Assembly: GCF_040958095.1 (NCBI RefSeq)
Contig: NC_091193.1
Coordinates: 31,563,346 to 31,627,345 of the forward strand
Direction of reading: 5' to 3'
From: Procambarus clarkii
Lineage: Eukaryota; Arthropoda; Malacostraca; Decapoda; Cambaridae
Length of the DNA: 64,000 nucleotides
Both the position numbers and the translations under genes were made by a program. Below are positions 60,101 through 64,000 of the stretch, piece after piece. Under the pieces are notes generated by a model, which had not been told where the DNA came from, did no database searches, and was given only the letters and a program-made list of their open reading frames with translations. Within the stretch, counting starts at the first letter, position 1; each line of letters starts with the position of its first letter.

Positions 60101-61663
60101 TCTAAATGGTGTGGAACTGAGCCGTGTTCAGAAGTACAAGTATCTGGGCATGTATGTTGGATACACATGTGAGAGTAAAAATGCTGAAATAAATCATATC
60201 AGCACCTTATGTAAAGCCCGTCTGCATCCTCTGAAAGCACTGGCTTTTTCTGGTAAAGGTGTTGGGGTACCTATCTTACGGATGTTATACATAAGCACTG
60301 TTCGGTCCCTGATAGACTACGCAGCACCCGTATTGTCTTACACAGGCCAAGGCAGAATTCAAAAAATAGAGCTGATACAGAACGAGGCTATGAGGATTAT
60401 TCTTGGATGTCAAAGAAATGCAATGATTCAAATAATGAGAATGGAATTAAATTTACAGAGTGTGTGTGATAGAGTCCGTGACATTAACACTAGAGTATCT
60501 ATTCGTTTCATGCGGAGAAAAGGAGGGGATAAGCTGTTTGAGAGCGTTCAGACCTGCTTGAGTGACGTACACACTTCCAAGAAACTGAGGGAGACACGCT
60601 ACACGAGGGGATTAGCTCGTGACCTCAGGGAATTCGACGTACTTGACTGCGGTAAACCCTCTCGACAGTGTAATATGTCTGCTCCCTGGAAAGTACAGAA
60701 AATAGACGTCGAAATTGTACCCCTCAAGGTGAAAAAGATTCATCATGAACCGGGACAATTACGGTGTTTGTATGGAAGCATGATATCTCGGTTACCAAGA
60801 GGCAACAGTTTACATGTATATTGCGACGGGTCGGTGGCAGAGGATGGCAGGGCCGGGTGTGGTGTCCTAATAAGGGAATATACGAAGTTTGGGACTGTCG
60901 ACAGGATAATTGAACTCCGGCTTAGTAATTATATATCATCCACACAAGCTGAACCGCAGGCCATTCTGGCGTGTTTGGAGGAAGTACGTCATGACGACAA
61001 AAATGTTTTTGTATTTGTCGATAGCCAAGGAGCACTGGAGTCCTTAAACAGTCGAAACCCAGTCTTCATGTCTATAGTTGAGGACTGTAAGAGAAGAATA
61101 ACTGAGATACAGCTGAAAGGTTATAGTGTGAAATTCATGTGGATTCCATCTCATGTTGGAATAGTGCTCAACGAGGTGGCGGATGACTTGGCCAAACGTG
61201 CCACATCAAAACCACAAGTTGACATTGAATGTGAATTCACAATGAGTCACATAAGAAGCAAAATCAGAAATATTCAGGCACAGGCGGGAGTGGAGAGGAG
61301 AGAGAGATAATGTATGAGAGTAGTCAAACCATGCAACACTACATGTATGTGAGTCAAAACACCCATTTCACTTATGGTAAAAGGAGAAATGCTTGGAGTG
61401 ACTCTGTGTACATGCGGCTCAGGCTTGGGTACAAATATTACTGGGAATATGGGATAGATGTTCATGATAATGACACGAGGTGTAAACTATGTGGTATGTT
61501 AAGGTCTCACACCCTGGCCCATTATGTTCTTGATTGTCCGTTGATTAATGTATATAGGAACACTGAGATAAGGACTGTTCCTGAACAAATAGCCTGGATG
61601 TGTCACAACGGCAAGGTTGATGATATTCTTGAGAGATATAAGAATTTTGCACCAAGATTGTAA
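57169..61663 (+). pseudogene. LINE-C ORF2: endonuclease, RT, RNase H
   Basis: Begins MDHPRLKVLSCNVNGLRN, the N-terminus of an apurinic-type endonuclease, with ALQET (catalytic Glu), VIGDLNARH and LLSDHFAM. In-frame stops occur at 57418 and 57952. After the solo LTR the frame resumes one phase later, exactly as the 838-base insertion predicts. RT motifs follow: GKDGVTYDILNYL, GGYRPVSLISCFCKMMERIL, FVDLQGAFDKAN, a frameshift near 59776, TPQGGVLSPTLFN and YADDILIQG. RNase H is clear: VYCDGSVAEDGRAGCGV, VDSQGALESL and MWIPSHVGIVLNEVADDLAK. After another shift the C-terminal CKLCGMLRSHTLAHYVLDC block ends at 61663. Confidence 0.85.
58164..58996. repeat. Solo LTR inside LINE-C ORF2, 833 bp
   Basis: Begins TGTCACGAATC and ends GGGTCGTGACA, with a perfect 8-bp inverted terminus TGTCACGA/TCGTGACA. 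It is flanked by GTGAG on both sides (58159-58163 and 58997-59001). Reading across one GTGAG without the insert keeps the ORF2 frame. It has no internal coding region. It is the product of LTR-LTR recombination of a complete element. Strand not assigned. Confidence 0.88.
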
Positions 61664-61907
61664 TATTTTGTTGAATTATCTGCATGTCTCTTGCAAATTG
61701 TCTATACAGTATACCTAGGTCATAAAAGTATTTGTGTGTACGTCTGATAACATACTATTTGTGAAGGAGGAAATGTATATGTTTATCTCTCAAAATGTTT
61801 GGTAATATGTTTATTTGTGATGTGTGTCTATGTATATATTAACACGTTGTACTGAATGGGGTGAGAATAGCTTGAGCTACCTCATCCCTTTGTGTGTATT
61901 TTACCTC

Positions 61908-61913
61908 AATAAA
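61908..61913 (+). terminator. LINE-C poly(A) signal
   Basis: AATAAA 14 bases before the end of LINE-C, within the TTTCAA-type tail. Confidence 0.6.
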
Positions 61914-61950
61914 CTTATTTCAATTTCAATTTGTTATTATATATCTCACC

Positions 61951-62435
61951 ATGGGTCCCAAGAAAGCCTGTGGTAAGGATAAAGGCCAGAAAGCCCATGT
62001 GAGGATGACAATAGAGGAGAAACAAGAGATCATTCGGAAGCATGAGAACGGTACACGTGTTGTTGAACTTTGTAGGCAGTACAACAAAGCCACATCAACA
62101 ATATGCACTATACTTAAGAAGAAAAATGAGATTATGAGTGCTAAAGTGGCAAAAGGAGTCAGAACAATAACGAAACAAAGACCACAAATACTTGAAGAAG
62201 TGGAAAAGTTGTTATTAATGTGGATACACGACAAAGAGTTAAGGGGTGACAGTGTTTCGGAGGCCATTATTTGTGAGAAAGCCAGGGTTTGGACAGATTT
62301 GTGGTGAGGAAATCGAGCAGCGAGCCTCAACCAGGACCTAGTGGCACTCAGATAAAACGTCCCAGGGAGAGCACACCAGAAAGGTCTTCACTGCCTGATG
62401 TGATAATGGAAGGGGACTCCCCTTCCAAACAGTAA
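61951..62435 (+). pseudogene. Tigger/pogo transposase with catalytic core deleted
   Basis: Starts MGPKKACGKDKGQK, then a CENP-B-type helix-turn-helix: MTIEEKQEIIRKHENGTRVV, ELCRQYNKATSTICTILKKK, followed by VEKLLLMWIHDKELRGDSVS of the second DNA-binding domain. At about 62290-62305 the sequence jumps to a C-terminal tail in another frame (SSSEPQPGPSGTQIKRPRES to the stop at 62433-62435). The whole DDE catalytic domain is missing. The product would be a DNA-binding fragment at most. Its leader is cut by LINE-C. Confidence 0.8.
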
Positions 62436-62710
62436 CTCCTCTCCTCCTCCCCCCTCCTCCCCCCTCCTCACCATCTTCCATACGCCTACAGCATTCAAGA
62501 GCAAGGTAAGTAATAACTTGAACATAGTTTTGTAGGTATATTTAGATGAACTAGGTATAAAAATTTAGTTTGATGTGGGGTTTTTGGGGTAGTCAGGAAC
62601 GGATAAATTCATTTCCCTTTATTTCTTATGGGGAAATTAGCTTCAGAATACGAGTATTCGGAATACAAGGCGTCTCCAGGAACCAATTAAACTCTTAAAC
62701 TGAGGTATGC

Positions 62711-62713
<3 letters not shown>

Positions 62714-62752
<39 letters not shown>
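62714..62752. repeat. (TA)n microsatellite
   Basis: TA tract joining the Tigger right end to the (AAAT)n tail of LINE-D. Confidence 0.92.
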
Positions 62753-62756
<4 letters not shown>

Positions 62757-64000
62757 TTATTTATTTATTTATGCATATACAAGAATGTACATAAGGAATG
62801 TGAGGATACAATTATGGTAATTACAGTCTTGTAAAGCCACTAGCACGCGCAGCGTTTCGGGCAGGTCCTTAATCTAAGAAAATTTTAAGGAGGTAAATAC
62901 TTGCAAAATTTATAGACAAAAAAATGATAACAGATTACATGGAATGAAAAAAAAAAAAAGATGAGAGAAAATTATAGGTACAGTATATTAAAGCACATAG
63001 GTAGCTATGATTGATTGCAATGACAGCTTAAAATGGTAGTTGACAACAAATTGGTAGGCACAATACAGCAGAAACAATATAAGATTGATTGCAATGACAG
63101 CTTGAATGGTAGTTGACAAAATTTGGTAGTCACAATACAGCATATGGCTAGCACATAAAAGAAGACAGCAATGAACACAATGATAAGGTTGTTTGATATT
63201 ACATAAAAATTAGGAGATTGGGTACCACTAGGTACAGAGCAAATTTAAAGCTCAGTGTAGGAAACTAAATAGATGAAGTTAGGTACTTTTTGGTTTTGCT
63301 TTTAAATAAGGCAAAAGTTTTACAGTTTTTCAATTCACTAGGGAGTGAGTTCCATAGACTAGGTCCCTTAATTTGCATAGAGTGTTTACACAGATTAAGT
63401 TTGACCCTGGGGATATCAAAGAGATATTTATTTCTGGTGTGGTGATAATGGGTCCTATTACATCTGTCCAGGGAGAGTTTCAGAGCATGGTTTGCATTTA
63501 AGAACAGGGTTTTGTAAATGTAGTTGACACAAGAGAATGTGTGGAGGGAGTTAATATTTAGCAAGTTTAGAGATTTAAACAAGGGAGCTGAGTGTTGTCT
63601 GAAAGCAGAGTTAGTTATTATTCTGATAGCAGATTTTTGCTGTGTGATGATGGGCTTAAGGTGGTTTGCATTGGTAGACCCCCATGCACAGATACCATAA
63701 TTAAGATAGGGGTAGATTAGTGCATAATATAGTGAGAGGAGAGCAGAGTTAGGAACATAATATCTGATTTTGGAGAGTATACCAACTGTCTTAGAGACTT
63801 TTTTAGTTATGTGTTGAATGTGGGTGCTGAAGTTGAGTCTCTTGTCTAGGAATAGGCCAAGAAACTTGCCATCATTTTTATTACTGATGTTAATGTTGTC
63901 TATCTGTAGCTGAATTGCATTTGATGATTTGTTTCCAAATAAGATGTAGTAAGTCTTTTCGATGTTTAATGTTAGTTTGTTCGTTGACATCCATAAGTGG
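62745..64000 (-). mobile_element. LINE-D, 3' part running off the window
   Basis: Minus-strand LINE with an RT C-terminal ORF (63265-63999), a 3' UTR of about 500 bp and an (AAAT)n end at about 62745-62772. The terminal segment AGGACCTGCCCGAAACGCTG, then GCTAGTGGCTTTACAAG (62820-62890), is the tail borrowed by the SINE at 45632-45906 and seen again at 17635-17850. Confidence 0.83.
63265..63999 (-). CDS. LINE-D reverse transcriptase, C-terminal part (partial)
   Basis: Open from the right window edge to the stop at 63265, about 244 residues, with no disruption. It starts within the palm-to-thumb region (WMSTNKLTLNIEKT, the segment after the catalytic box) and continues with FLGLFLDKRLNFSTHIQHI, LSLYYALIYPYLNYGICAWG, QQKSAIRIITNSAFRQHSAP and the terminal GPSLWNSLPSELKNCKTFAL. 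This C-terminal layout is widespread in the Jockey/CR1/L2-type LINE groups. The catalytic palm and endonuclease lie outside. The clean frame suggests a fairly recent copy. Confidence 0.85.
   Translation of the reverse strand, partial: HLWMSTNKLTLNIEKTYYILFGNKSSNAIQLQIDNINISNKNDGKFLGLFLDKRLNFSTHIQHITKKVSKTVGILSKIRYYVPNSALLSLYYALIYPYLNYGICAWGSTNANHLKPIITQQKSAIRIITNSAFRQHSAPLFKSLNLLNINSLHTFSCVNYIYKTLFLNANHALKLSLDRCNRTHYHHTRNKYLFDIPRVKLNLCKHSMQIKGPSLWNSLPSELKNCKTFALFKSKTKKYLTSSI

Larger units (their letters stand above)
55530..61927 (+). mobile_element. LINE-C, full-length I-type non-LTR retrotransposon
   Basis: Inserted in the Tigger leader with a 10-bp target-site duplication AATTTGTTAT (55520-55529 and 61928-61937). 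It has ORF1 with zinc knuckles, ORF2 with endonuclease, RT, RNase H and a C-terminal zinc-finger block, and a tail ending AATAAACTTATTTCAATTTC. The RNase H domain and tail place it in the I-like group. An 833-bp solo LTR (58164-58996) interrupts ORF2. Both ORFs have stops and frameshifts. Confidence 0.87.
55242..62713 (+). mobile_element. Tigger/pogo DNA transposon, internally deleted and interrupted
   Basis: The left terminus CAGTGGTACCTCGGAATGCG and the right terminus (reverse complement) CAGGCATACCTCAGTTTAAG are related terminal repeats flanked by TA (55240-55241 and 62714-62715), the TA target rule of this superfamily. The transposase is reduced to its N-terminal DNA-binding part and a short C-terminal tail. 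LINE-C is inserted in the 5' leader at 55530. Without LINE-C the element is about 1.07 kb, MITE-sized. Confidence 0.83.

Overview
The window looks like an intergenic to intronic stretch of a repeat-rich arthropod nuclear genome, most likely a decapod crustacean such as a crayfish. This is inferred from: Penelope-like, Ty3/gypsy, I-type and Jockey/CR1-type retroelements nested in one another; kilobase-long minisatellites; long (TA)n and (CA)n tracts; tRNA-derived SINEs; and blocks of the arthropod telomere unit (TTAGG)n. There is no prokaryotic gene organisation. Nearly all coding sequence belongs to mobile elements, and most of it is broken. The only candidate host coding sequence is two short exon-like segments at 23900-24016 and 46012-46165.

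Layout. 1-1440: 3' end of a Ty3/gypsy element (integrase, polypurine tract, LTR). 1441-6986: three Penelope-like copies, two head-to-head as a near-perfect palindrome and two tail-to-tail around a (TA)n tract. 6989-13816: a nearly complete minus-strand Ty3/gypsy-type element whose integrase lies upstream of reverse transcriptase. 13991-16872: a 13-bp minisatellite. 16902-19735: a region bounded by short inverted repeats, containing a LINE tail and tandem duplications. 19780-21480: a heavily decayed LINE. 21480-24325: mostly unique sequence with the signal-peptide exon. 24326-25851: probable solo LTR. 25980-30580: 34-bp pyrimidine-rich minisatellite. 30690-34170: CAA-rich minisatellite. 34290-45256: a cluster of LINE-A copies in both orientations with (CA)n tracts, one nested LINE-B and one tRNA-SINE. 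45257-46200: unique sequence with a SINE and the second exon. 46221-55241: (TA)n tracts, four copies of a telomere-motif foldback element, and a gag-protease-only LTR element with 1.74-kb LTRs. 55242-62713: an internally deleted Tigger/pogo transposon holding a full-length I-type LINE, which itself holds a solo LTR. 62745-64000: 3' end of LINE-D.

The elements record their own history. Target-site duplications order several insertions (LTR into LINE-C into Tigger; LINE-B into LINE-A; LTR element into (TA)n between foldback copies). The best leads are the Gmr1-like pol order, the telomere-motif foldback family, the gag-pro-only LTR element, the three-level nest, and the possible secreted-protein gene whose roughly 22-kb intron would hold much of the repeat load.
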